Below, in pieces: positions 19,293 to 27,915 of a stretch of 59,921 bases of DNA (position 1 is its first letter; each line of letters starts with the position of its first letter). Source of the stretch: Candidatus Pacearchaeota archaeon (GTDB lineage Archaea; Nanobdellota; Nanobdellia; Pacearchaeales; GW2011-AR1). The position numbers and the translations under genes were made by a program. The notes beneath the pieces were generated by a model, which saw nothing but the letters and a program-made list of their open reading frames with translations, was not told the origin of the DNA and did no database searches. The stretch spans positions 1 to 59,921 of the forward strand of contig NZBT01000011.1 of the NCBI GenBank assembly GCA_002688015.1, given 5' to 3'.

Positions 19293-19601
19293 CTAATCAT
19301 CCCTTGGATCATTCTGTTGTACAACATCTTTTATATTATCCAATATCCTCTGATACATTCTAATCTCACTCATTAAATTATCTACAACCCCTGTATGTAC
19401 ATTCTCATATCTTACACACCTCTGAGAATGCCCATGCATATCATCACAAGCAATCATCCTTAAACTTATATCTCTAATTCCATATAACCTCTCCAATTCT
19501 AATAAAGCCTCATCACTTATCACTGCCCCTTCAAAATATTTCTTTTTGAACCTATCAAAATCTTCAATATCCATATCGTCAGCAGGTAAATTACTTGGCA
19601 T
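19293..19601 (-). CDS. hypothetical protein
   Basis: 102-aa ORF. Confidence 0.5.
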   Translation of the reverse strand: MPSNLPADDMDIEDFDRFKKKYFEGAVISDEALLELERLYGIRDISLRMIACDDMHGHSQRCVRYENVHTGVVDNLMSEIRMYQRILDNIKDVVQQNDPRDD

Positions 19602-19674
19602 ATCAAAATCTACACTTTTAACTTTATAATAATTATTGTCCTATAATCTCCTCTTTCCATCTAGAATTCCCTCA

Positions 19675-20202
19675 TCACTCTTTCTTTTCTTCCTTAGGGG
19701 CGGCTTCTTCCTTCTTTTCTTTAACCTTAGCTTCTTCCTTTGGAGCTTCCTTTTCTCCCTCAGCTTTCTCTTCTGCTGGAGCTTCCCCTTCTGCTACAGG
19801 CTCAGCCTTCTTAGTTAAATCTTCCCACTTTTTACTTCCTTCTTTAACAACATTAAAATTAATCTGTACCGTCTTCTCAAAAACAGTATTTCCTCTAACT
19901 GTCTTTCTAAGACGAAGACCATCAGGCTGTGGAACTTTCTTCTTATCTCCTCTAGGACGCTTCTGCATTCCCCATCCTTTTGTTAACAAAACTCTTTTGA
20001 GCGTTATCCCCTCAACATCTTCCTTCATAGCAAATCCAGCAAAATCAGTTCCTCCAGTAATCTTTAACTCATATCCAGATAAATCAGCATTAATTTCCTC
20101 TCCCTTAATTGTATCTCCTACCTTCTTTCCAGATAACACTTCTGGCTCTATCTCTACCTTATACGCTTTTCCCTTATTACTTATATTCAATTTTAATACC
20201 AT
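19675..20202 (-). CDS. rps6e: 30S ribosomal protein S6e with E/K/A/P-rich tail
   Basis: GGTDFAGFAMKEDVEGITLKRVLL...RPRGDKKKVPQPDGLRLRKTVRGN. Confidence 0.92.
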   Translation of the reverse strand: MVLKLNISNKGKAYKVEIEPEVLSGKKVGDTIKGEEINADLSGYELKITGGTDFAGFAMKEDVEGITLKRVLLTKGWGMQKRPRGDKKKVPQPDGLRLRKTVRGNTVFEKTVQINFNVVKEGSKKWEDLTKKAEPVAEGEAPAEEKAEGEKEAPKEEAKVKEKKEEAAPKEEKKE

Positions 20203-20254
20203 ATCATTCTCTCAGAAAAACTGGGTTTTTAAATCATTCTGTTAGAAAATAAGA

Positions 20255-20490
20255 TTATCGGTTAATCGGTCAGGCTAGGCGAACTTTCCTTTAGGAAAGT
20301 TAGGTCAAATATTGATTTCCTACAAAAGGAAAAACTTTTGGAAAAAGTTAGATATTTGCCGTCTAGTGGGCATTAACCGAGTCACGAAGTGACCTCTTGC
20401 TGTGAACACAGAACCAAGAGTCTTATGCTTCGTTCTCAGCCGGATTTTTAGCGTAATTGTTGTCTTCTTTCTTTAGGGGGGCTGGCTCCT
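20255..20490 (+). repeat. structured intergenic region A (hairpin mosaic), inverted relative to 22640-22960
   Basis: Hairpins AACTTTCC/GGAAAGTT, GTCAC/GTGAC, CGGTTAAT/ATTAACCG; five exact 9-11-nt blocks colinear with minus strand of 22670-22895. Confidence 0.6.
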
Positions 20491-20506
20491 GTCTTTGTTA
20501 TAATGC

Positions 20507-21220
20507 CTATTTAGAATCCAAGATTCTATAAAATAAATTTGCATACATCTCAGATATCTGTTTTGATTCTATCAGATATCCAACCGGTTTTTCTCCCCAA
20601 GAAAAAATAGCTACTTTATCATCAACTATTGCAATACCTTCTGGAATTGGTAGTTTTGTAAACTTCATTTTGATATTTTTTCTTATTTTCATATGTTTCT
20701 TTACTTCTTCGGAAGCAAGTCCTTGTACAATTATTCCTTTTTCTTGCCTCTTAGCATCATATCGTGAAAAAAATTCTTGAATATCTTCGTTAAATTGATT
20801 TATGTTTAATGAAAAATAAAGATATTTATCTCTCTTACTAACATTTTCAATGAGGATATTCAGCATAGAGATAACTCCTTTTTTTCCTTCAAAAATCTCC
20901 GCTTCTTGCCTATCATCAGAAGATTTCTGTGTTGATTCTAACTCTGGAATTATAGAGATCAATTTTTCTTTTTTGATTTCTAGAAAATCTATCAAATGTT
21001 TAGGATTGATTGCCTTGTAATGTTTTATTTTTCCCCTTTTAATATATGAAATAAGGCCTTTTTCAACAAGAGCATTTATTGAATTATGAACTGCAGAACT
21101 AGCCATGCCTGAATTTTCTATCACTTCCCCAACCTTTACATCTCCCAATTTTAATAGGGCTAAATAAACCTTTATTTCTCCCTGGCTAAGGCCAAGTTCT
21201 TCTAACGCTTGAGTATTCAT
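20507..21220 (-). CDS. TrmB-family transcriptional regulator
   Basis: N-term wHTH (LGLSQGEIKVYLALLKLGDVKVGEVIENSGM) plus TrmB-like C-terminal region. Confidence 0.85.
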   Translation of the reverse strand: MNTQALEELGLSQGEIKVYLALLKLGDVKVGEVIENSGMASSAVHNSINALVEKGLISYIKRGKIKHYKAINPKHLIDFLEIKKEKLISIIPELESTQKSSDDRQEAEIFEGKKGVISMLNILIENVSKRDKYLYFSLNINQFNEDIQEFFSRYDAKRQEKGIIVQGLASEEVKKHMKIRKNIKMKFTKLPIPEGIAIVDDKVAIFSWGEKPVGYLIESKQISEMYANLFYRILDSK

Positions 21221-21257
21221 GATATAAAAAGAAAACTTGCATTTATAATACTATCTA

Positions 21258-21283
21258 TTAACTCTCCATATTTAGAGAGTTAA
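21258..21283. promoter_or_regulatory. palindromic operator candidate
   Basis: TTAACTCTC-N8-GAGAGTTAA in a divergent intergenic region, next to CTTTATAAGG. Confidence 0.6.
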
Positions 21284-21439
21284 TCTTTATAAGGATAATT
21301 TCTAATTATAATCTTAACTAAAGAGTAGTAATATACTCTAAGGAAAACAAAATGACAAACGAACAAAACACAAGAGAAGGCACAAAAGAAAGCCAAACAG
21401 AACTTCCTATTCAAAATAATGAAAGGAGGATAAATCAAA

Positions 21440-21856
21440 ATGACAATTGAAATACCAGAAATAGGTCTTTATAGAGAATGTGATTTTACTGGTGGGTGGC
21501 ATTCGTTGGAAGCACTTAGTGGCCTTGAATTATCAGTTAATCCAAGTTATAATGGTAAATTTGTAGTTATGGGAAATGATGTAATGAATAGTATTATAGG
21601 TTTAGAATCCATCAATCCAAACACACACCTATACAACGATATACCTCATGCACATATTGCAAATATGTTTCATTCAATGCATGATAATTGGAAATACCAT
21701 GCTACTGGCGGGGGACATGTCAAAATTGAAGATGGTAGAATTATTCTAAGTGGGACAGGCGATTTTTGTGGCAAATATGATATGCAAATTGTAAGGCCCA
21801 TTATAGAGAGATTTGTTTCTATGACTCCTCGATTGGAGAGGGTGGTTGTAGAATGA
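21440..21856 (+). CDS. hypothetical protein, possibly Janus/PHPT-like fold
   Basis: 138 aa, SD AAGGAGG upstream; GGGHVKIEDGRIILSGTGDFCGKYD. Confidence 0.6.
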   Translation: MTIEIPEIGLYRECDFTGGWHSLEALSGLELSVNPSYNGKFVVMGNDVMNSIIGLESINPNTHLYNDIPHAHIANMFHSMHDNWKYHATGGGHVKIEDGRIILSGTGDFCGKYDMQIVRPIIERFVSMTPRLERVVVE

Positions 21857-22602
21857 TAATCCCAAAAGAAAGTCAATCAGATTCAAGGACTGAAAAAGAG
21901 AAAGTTGTAGATGGAGCTATGGGTCACAGACAAGATAGAGGAATGACTAGGGAAGCAATTAGACAGAAGTTATCTAAATTTGACTCAATAGAACAAATGT
22001 CAGCTTATGTTGATAAGTTTGTAGATGGAATAAGAGAATATCGGCTGCCTGAGGAAACAAGATATAGACTTTTTAGAGAAGCTTTTAATCTGGGTTATAA
22101 ACCACCTAAGAAATTTCAAACTCATATAGAAAATCATTTTGATATGTACAATAGTGTATTTCAAGAAAAATTGGAAGATTTTGATTTAGGAGCACTTATA
22201 ATCGCAAGACAAAATCATCATAGCAATATAAGGTCTGGACCTCTAAGGGACCAAAGAGAGAATTTTGTAGATGAAACATTTAAAAAAATAAATTCAATAC
22301 CTTTGGGTTCTTCAGAAAGACCAGAACGACTTATAACTCTTGTTGAAAGCACAAGGAGAACTGACTTAAGAACAAAAATATTAAATAGCGCATTGAAAGA
22401 ATTCAGATTTATATCTGATGAGGACGAACAAGATTCATTTAGGGATTTTTTTAGAGAAATTTATGGAATAGGTCAATGTATCTCCTACCTTGAAAAAGAT
22501 GAGATAGAGAGAAGAAAAAACGTTGCTACTAAAAAACTTAGGGAACATAAGTTTTCAGAGGAAGACATTTATAGATTTATTGAAGAGGATAAGGAAAGAT
22601 AA
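21853..22602 (+). CDS. hypothetical alpha-helical protein
   Basis: 249 aa, overlaps previous stop (ATGA). Confidence 0.6.
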   Translation: MIIPKESQSDSRTEKEKVVDGAMGHRQDRGMTREAIRQKLSKFDSIEQMSAYVDKFVDGIREYRLPEETRYRLFREAFNLGYKPPKKFQTHIENHFDMYNSVFQEKLEDFDLGALIIARQNHHSNIRSGPLRDQRENFVDETFKKINSIPLGSSERPERLITLVESTRRTDLRTKILNSALKEFRFISDEDEQDSFRDFFREIYGIGQCISYLEKDEIERRKNVATKKLREHKFSEEDIYRFIEEDKER

Positions 22603-22639
22603 AAATAAGATAATTAAAGAACTAACAAATTAACTCGCT

Positions 22640-22960
22640 CGGCGAGACTATCTGTCGCAAAGCGATTTAAGCCAGCCCCTGTCTTTCTACAACAATTTCG
22701 TTTAAGCAAGCGATTGTGCGACAATTTTTAATTTAGCACTCCAGCGGTTAAGCGGAGCTAAAAATCCATTCAATCACAAAGAATATTGTGATGATATTTG
22801 GGCTGAGAATTGCGTCGCCAAAAGGGCAGGGGACGGGGATCAATTTCTTTGAGGGGACGCAGCAACCCCGAGTGTAACGAGAGGCAAAGCATAAGTTTGT
22901 TTAATGTACCTTAAACGCCCTTTTGGTGTTTAATGTCGAGCGCAATCGGCGCTTCGCGCC
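22640..22960 (-). repeat. structured intergenic region B (hairpin mosaic), inverted relative to region A
   Basis: Hairpins CTCGC/GCGAG, ATCACAA/TTGTGAT, CTCC/GGAG; long-range CGCCAAAAGGGC/GCCCTTTTGGTG; colinear blocks shared with region A. Confidence 0.6.
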
Positions 22961-23788
22961 TCAATTTATTGCAGCTAATGTTCTTTGTTTGCGGGACGGG
23001 AAATTATCAAAGGATGTAATATTATCAAAACCAAATTGAAAATAGGTTTGAACAGGATTTTCTGGTATGGAAAAACCATTCATACGAGAAAAAGTTTTAA
23101 TTTTTCTATAGAATGAATTAGCAATTCTACGAAAATCTCCATCCGAATTTAGAATTCTAACTGGAGTCTCATAAGATAATGCAACTGATTTAGCAAAAAT
23201 TATCGCATCATTTTTATTAGAACTTAAAATTTGACTTTCCCTTTTTTTTGATTTTGGATTAACTAAACATACTCCTGGTAACCTAGAAATGTACAATGCT
23301 GCTTCTTTTAAACCTTCTAAATCATCTGCTCTATCTTCAGGAATATAATCATCAACAGAAACTGAAAAAGATCTTGCTTTAAGCTCTCTTAAAAATCCTG
23401 TCTTTGCTTCAGCAAGCCCAAGCATGTTATCAGATCTTTGCAATAACTCTGCCCTAGTTCCTCCAAAATAGGGATTTCCACTTGTGCAACTAGACCTAAA
23501 TCTATTAGCACCTACCCTTCCAATTTTTCCAGCAAAATCTATAAGTCCTCCACATCCAGTAACAAACTCATCCCATGTTTCAGACGCAATAAAAAAGTTC
23601 TCTGGAAATAATTGATGAGCTTTTGAATAGAAATTTCTTTCCCTGTTTAACCTTAAATCAATAGGAAGGGCGGAGTCAATATATCCAGTTGCCAAATTAG
23701 CTATGAAAGACAAGTCTGTAACTACAAACCCATCAAAATCAAAGGCCTTTTCAATAGCTTCCCTAATAGATTCTTCTATACCCATCAA
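22961..23788 (-). CDS. PIN-like domain protein
   Basis: FVVTDLSFIAN at the N-term and NDAIIFAKSVALSYETPVRILNSDGDFRRI near the C-term. Confidence 0.5.
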   Translation of the reverse strand: MMGIEESIREAIEKAFDFDGFVVTDLSFIANLATGYIDSALPIDLRLNRERNFYSKAHQLFPENFFIASETWDEFVTGCGGLIDFAGKIGRVGANRFRSSCTSGNPYFGGTRAELLQRSDNMLGLAEAKTGFLRELKARSFSVSVDDYIPEDRADDLEGLKEAALYISRLPGVCLVNPKSKKRESQILSSNKNDAIIFAKSVALSYETPVRILNSDGDFRRIANSFYRKIKTFSRMNGFSIPENPVQTYFQFGFDNITSFDNFPSRKQRTLAAIN

Positions 23789-23817
23789 AATTTAGAAATA
23801 TGAAGCTTTTTAAATCT

Positions 23818-25548
23818 TCACATTCCCCAATCATCATCTTTTTTTCTTTTAATCTCAGCAATTTCTTGCAAAACCTTCTTCTCTCCTTCAGAAAGCAATT
23901 CCTTATTCTTTTTGAAGTCACGGAACTGTTTCGCTGAAATATTTGCATACAAATATTTCTTGTCTTTCAATCTACGTTCAAAATTAGTTCCTGGAAGTGA
24001 AACAGCCAGTTCTTTCCCTTCTTCTGCGGAATCCACAGATTCTTTATCCAACTGCAAATCTTTAACTCTTGCAACGGAATCACCAGTTTCATCAATTAGC
24101 TCCGTGTTTTTCACAATTTTTCCATTGGAAACACGAACACCAAACACAGCAGGATTACTATTCCTAAACACATATTGAGGCAAAATCTCAAGCTTACATA
24201 TCGTTGCGAGTCCAAGCATCTTTTCCCTTTCAATTTCTTCCTGCTTTTCCTTTCTCCACTTCTGTAAATCCTCAATTAATTTGTAAACAACTTCATCTCT
24301 AAGAACAACAACTTTCCCCGGGGCTCCCAGGTCTTCATCAACATCAACATTAAATCCAACTATTACAGCATCCAGTTCGTTTATCTCCAAATTTGCCTTC
24401 GCACTAATCATATCTGTTTTTCCAATTGGTCCGATTCCCGCCTTTACAACCTTTACTTGCTCTTGTCTTAACAAAGTCAATAATGCTTCCAAGCTCCCCA
24501 ATGAATCTGCTTTAACAATAATGCCTTGCTTATCTAACTTTATTTCCCCTGAAATTTCCTTCTTGAACTCTTTTTCAATTTCTTTTATGTTTCCCTTCAC
24601 AACTTGGAAAGGCATTCCTGAAAGAACATTTTCTTTGTTTGTCAATTGCAATCTCAATCCTGTAGCAGCACTTGCTTCTTTCTTACTCTTATACCTAAAA
24701 CTTAAGCTCTGTATTTCCTCCAAAGCTCTAACTTTCGTCTCTATAATAGAATCAAATGAAGCAATAGCAATTTCATCCCCTTCAGACAAAGTTCCATCAA
24801 ACAATATAGTTTCAATCTTCTCCCCACTTTTTTCCTTCCTAACTTCTAAAACAACTCCTTTCCCAGTCTCCCCTAATTTCAATCTTTCTTTCAAATACTT
24901 TTCACTTAATCCAGAAAGAACAAACAAAAGTTCTGGAATTCCTTCTTTTGTCTTAGCAGAACAAGGAACAATAGCAACTTTCTTGCTAAAGTCGGAAATC
25001 TCCCAATACAAATCAGATTCAAAACCATGTTCTTGTAAAGCTCCTTGGAAAGTCAATAAACTCTCCTGAAATTCCTGTGAAACATTTATCGCCTGGCTTT
25101 CCACACTTTCTTTCACCGAATCCCTCTTTTGCCATCCGCTAATTGTATCAACCTTGTTTAAAGCAATCAAAAATGGAGTCTTTGAATTCTTCAATATCTG
25201 CAAAACTTCCGCTGTCTGTGGCTTTATTCCTTCTTTAACTGAAACAACCAATATTGCTAAATCTGCTAAGCTCCCTCCCCTTTTCCTTAAATTTGTAAAT
25301 GCAGCGTGCCCAGGAGTATCAATAAACAAAAATCCAGGAATTTCCAATTTGAAACCACTAGATTCAATCAAAGGACTAGCTTTCTTTATCTGTTCTAAAG
25401 GATATTTAGTAAAACTAATCTTCTGAGTTATTCCCCCACTTTCTCCTTCTTGTACCTGTGTGCCCCTAAAACAATCTAATATGCTTGTCTTTCCATGATC
25501 CACATGCCCGGCTACAGTAACTATTGGCTGTCTTATTTTGCTTTCCAT
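23818..25548 (-). CDS. infB: Translation initiation factor aIF5B (IF2)
   Basis: VAGHVDHGKTSILD, IDTPGHAAFTNLRKRGGSLADLAILVV, NKVD. Confidence 0.95.
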   Translation of the reverse strand: MESKIRQPIVTVAGHVDHGKTSILDCFRGTQVQEGESGGITQKISFTKYPLEQIKKASPLIESSGFKLEIPGFLFIDTPGHAAFTNLRKRGGSLADLAILVVSVKEGIKPQTAEVLQILKNSKTPFLIALNKVDTISGWQKRDSVKESVESQAINVSQEFQESLLTFQGALQEHGFESDLYWEISDFSKKVAIVPCSAKTKEGIPELLFVLSGLSEKYLKERLKLGETGKGVVLEVRKEKSGEKIETILFDGTLSEGDEIAIASFDSIIETKVRALEEIQSLSFRYKSKKEASAATGLRLQLTNKENVLSGMPFQVVKGNIKEIEKEFKKEISGEIKLDKQGIIVKADSLGSLEALLTLLRQEQVKVVKAGIGPIGKTDMISAKANLEINELDAVIVGFNVDVDEDLGAPGKVVVLRDEVVYKLIEDLQKWRKEKQEEIEREKMLGLATICKLEILPQYVFRNSNPAVFGVRVSNGKIVKNTELIDETGDSVARVKDLQLDKESVDSAEEGKELAVSLPGTNFERRLKDKKYLYANISAKQFRDFKKNKELLSEGEKKVLQEIAEIKRKKDDDWGM

Positions 25549-25641
25549 AAAAATCTTAAAGAAAAGTTGTTTTTAAAGCTTCATATTTCAAAATCTGACT
25601 ACTTCAATAATTTTTAAATACTCACTCTATCTCCAAAACAT

Positions 25642-26025
25642 ATGTCTAATAATAATGAAGTAAATGGAATGATAGTACGAAGAGATTCAGGAATCGCTCA
25701 TTTCCTTCCAATTCCTGAAAGAAGAATAAAATATAAGGGGGGAAGAGTATCAATTACGAAACTGCCAATTAATCTAAGATATCTTCAAAAAAGAGATTCA
25801 ACAATAATACAGAGACTTGAAGAAAGTCAAGGAAACAGAATCGAATATTCTCTTCCAAAAGATGAATTTAAACAAGTAGCAAAACAATATGTTAGAGCAT
25901 ACTTTCAAAAACTACGAACATCCAAGAACAAAGAAGAGAGTTCTCTAGCAGATATCGTATTTGAAGATGAAGAAACAAATCCAGATGAGATAGATTATCT
26001 AAGTGATGACGACGAAATAGAGTAA
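25642..26025 (+). CDS. hypothetical protein
   Basis: 127-aa ORF with acidic tail. Confidence 0.5.
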   Translation: MSNNNEVNGMIVRRDSGIAHFLPIPERRIKYKGGRVSITKLPINLRYLQKRDSTIIQRLEESQGNRIEYSLPKDEFKQVAKQYVRAYFQKLRTSKNKEESSLADIVFEDEETNPDEIDYLSDDDEIE

Positions 26026-26376
26026 CTACATAGCTTCTTCTTTTATGTCGTCAGAAGTTGAATCACCTTCATTTGCTCCGGAAGAGTCTCCGCTTTGCCC
26101 TGGAGAGTCCAATTTCTCTTGATTATCACTATCTTCAGGAACTGGAAGATCTTTCATTAAATCATCTTCAGAAATCGAATTAATAGCTTCTTTAAACTTA
26201 GAAAATTGCTCAACAGGAATTCTCGTTCCAGCCTTTGTAAAACCAGTATATCTCTCTCCTTTAACAAACTCTCTTATAGTCAATCCCCTCCTTCCTCCAA
26301 AATCATCAATTCTTATAACGATCTCTGTATCTGCATTCTTCTGAATCTTGTCAATGTCTTTTTCCATAAGAAGCAA
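26026..26376 (-). CDS. hypothetical protein
   Basis: 116-aa ORF, convergent with neighbour. Confidence 0.5.
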   Translation of the reverse strand: MLLMEKDIDKIQKNADTEIVIRIDDFGGRRGLTIREFVKGERYTGFTKAGTRIPVEQFSKFKEAINSISEDDLMKDLPVPEDSDNQEKLDSPGQSGDSSGANEGDSTSDDIKEEAM

Positions 26377-26428
26377 AAAAGAGATTTATATATAAACCTT
26401 TATGTCCCCTAAAGAGTTATAACCTAAA

Positions 26429-27388
26429 ATGCATAATAAAAAAATCAAAATCGGGCCCCTCCTCCTAAAAAACCCCATTATCTTAGCTCCAATGGTAGAC
26501 GTCACAGACAGCGCTTACAGACAATTATGTATCTCTCAGGGCTGTTCCCTTGTTTTCACACAAATGTTATACACAAGCCAAATAATCAATGAAAACCCTA
26601 AAACAAAGGAACTAATGTCTTTCTCTAAATCTGAAAGACCCATAGGAATTCAGATTACAGGCTCTTCTCTTGAAGAATTCAAAGCCTGTCTCCCCTATCT
26701 AAAACCCTACGATGTCATAGACTTAAACTGTGGTTGCCCCTCTCTAAAAATAACAGGAAATCAAGCTGGATCCTATTTATTAAACAATCCAGATAAAATA
26801 GTAAAGATCATCAAACTCCTCAAAACTGCATTCCCAGAAAAAACAATTACAGCAAAAATCCGTCTTGGTTTCAAAAAAAACAATGTTATGAAAATTGCAA
26901 AGGCAATTGAAAAAGCTGGCGCCGATGCGATAACAATTCATCCTCGTCTGGCAACTCAAGGTTCCTCCGTCCCCGCAGATCATAAATGGACAAAGGCTCT
27001 TGTCACCGCTCTAAAAATCCCAGTTATAGCTAATGGGGATATATTCTCAGGAAAAGATGCTCTCTCTATTCTACAACAAACTGGCTGTTCTGCAGTAATG
27101 ATAGCTCGCGGAGCAATAGGAGATCCTACCCTCTTTTCCCGAATTAATCACTATCTAAAAACCAACTCTGAGCCCAAAAGAAATCAGAAAAAGAACATAA
27201 AGCTTTTCCTTGAATACTTGAAAATATCAAAAAAATATAAAATCTCCGATCTTGCCCGCGTTAAATACATAGGTGTTCAGTTCATAAAAGATTTCAAAGA
27301 CTCCGCAAAGTGCAGAGCAGAATTTTCCAAACTAAAATCAATGAAAGAAATAGAACTATATATCAAAGAATTAATTAAATCCCTTTAA
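26429..27388 (+). CDS. dus: tRNA-dihydrouridine synthase
   Basis: LAPMVDVTDSAYRQLC, DLNCGCPS, ANGDIFSGKDA. Confidence 0.92.
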   Translation: MHNKKIKIGPLLLKNPIILAPMVDVTDSAYRQLCISQGCSLVFTQMLYTSQIINENPKTKELMSFSKSERPIGIQITGSSLEEFKACLPYLKPYDVIDLNCGCPSLKITGNQAGSYLLNNPDKIVKIIKLLKTAFPEKTITAKIRLGFKKNNVMKIAKAIEKAGADAITIHPRLATQGSSVPADHKWTKALVTALKIPVIANGDIFSGKDALSILQQTGCSAVMIARGAIGDPTLFSRINHYLKTNSEPKRNQKKNIKLFLEYLKISKKYKISDLARVKYIGVQFIKDFKDSAKCRAEFSKLKSMKEIELYIKELIKSL

Positions 27389-27826
27389 TATTTCTTCTCC
27401 TTGTGCCTCTGCCACAAAAGCAGGACCAGGGTCATCCAAAGGTGTTTGTGGTCTAGGATCTACATGTGGTCTCATATTTCTATATGGATCACTAACTATG
27501 GAATCAGAATTACCAAAACCAAAATCCTTTGCAGAATCTGTAGGGTCATCTCTAGGATCTGTCGTGTCAGTTAAATAACATTTCCCCCCAGAATCAAATG
27601 ATCTATAAGCTACGTGACCTCTATGAGCCAAAGAATGCTTGGGTTGCCACGCCTTTTTTTTCAAACCTCCTCCACTTCCAGATCTACGAACCTTTCCTCT
27701 GAAAAAAGGACTTCTTCTATAAGCAACAAATCCAGCATTAGAAGTCAAATCAAGAATCTGTGTAGAATAACATCTTAAATCCCCATCCATTCTATCACAA
27801 GTGCGCTCACCGAACACCTTAACCAA
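27371..27826 (-). CDS. hypothetical protein
   Basis: 151-aa ORF, short 3' overlap with dus. Confidence 0.45.
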   Translation of the reverse strand: MVKVFGERTCDRMDGDLRCYSTQILDLTSNAGFVAYRRSPFFRGKVRRSGSGGGLKKKAWQPKHSLAHRGHVAYRSFDSGGKCYLTDTTDPRDDPTDSAKDFGFGNSDSIVSDPYRNMRPHVDPRPQTPLDDPGPAFVAEAQGEEILKGFN

Positions 27827-27915
27827 TGTAAGTCACCAATTTATTAAATAAAAAAGATTATTTAAGCCTTTGCCCTTGTAAAAACAATTAAATAAGCCTC
27901 TAACTTTTATCATTC

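Noticed and set aside
20255-20490. Region A as RNase P RNA (GGAAAGTTAGG and ACAGAACC resemble conserved P4 sequences)
   Set aside because: ACAGAA lies inside a simple hairpin (CTGTGAACACAG) within CTCTTG/CAAGAG, and the overall architecture does not fit; needs Infernal to settle
22800-22930. Region B as SRP RNA (ACGCAGCAACCCC resembles the helix 8 loop)
   Set aside because: The paired GGUCAGG/GGAA side of the SRP core is missing
24521-25069. 182-aa plus-strand ORF inside infB
   Set aside because: Antisense to a well-conserved gene
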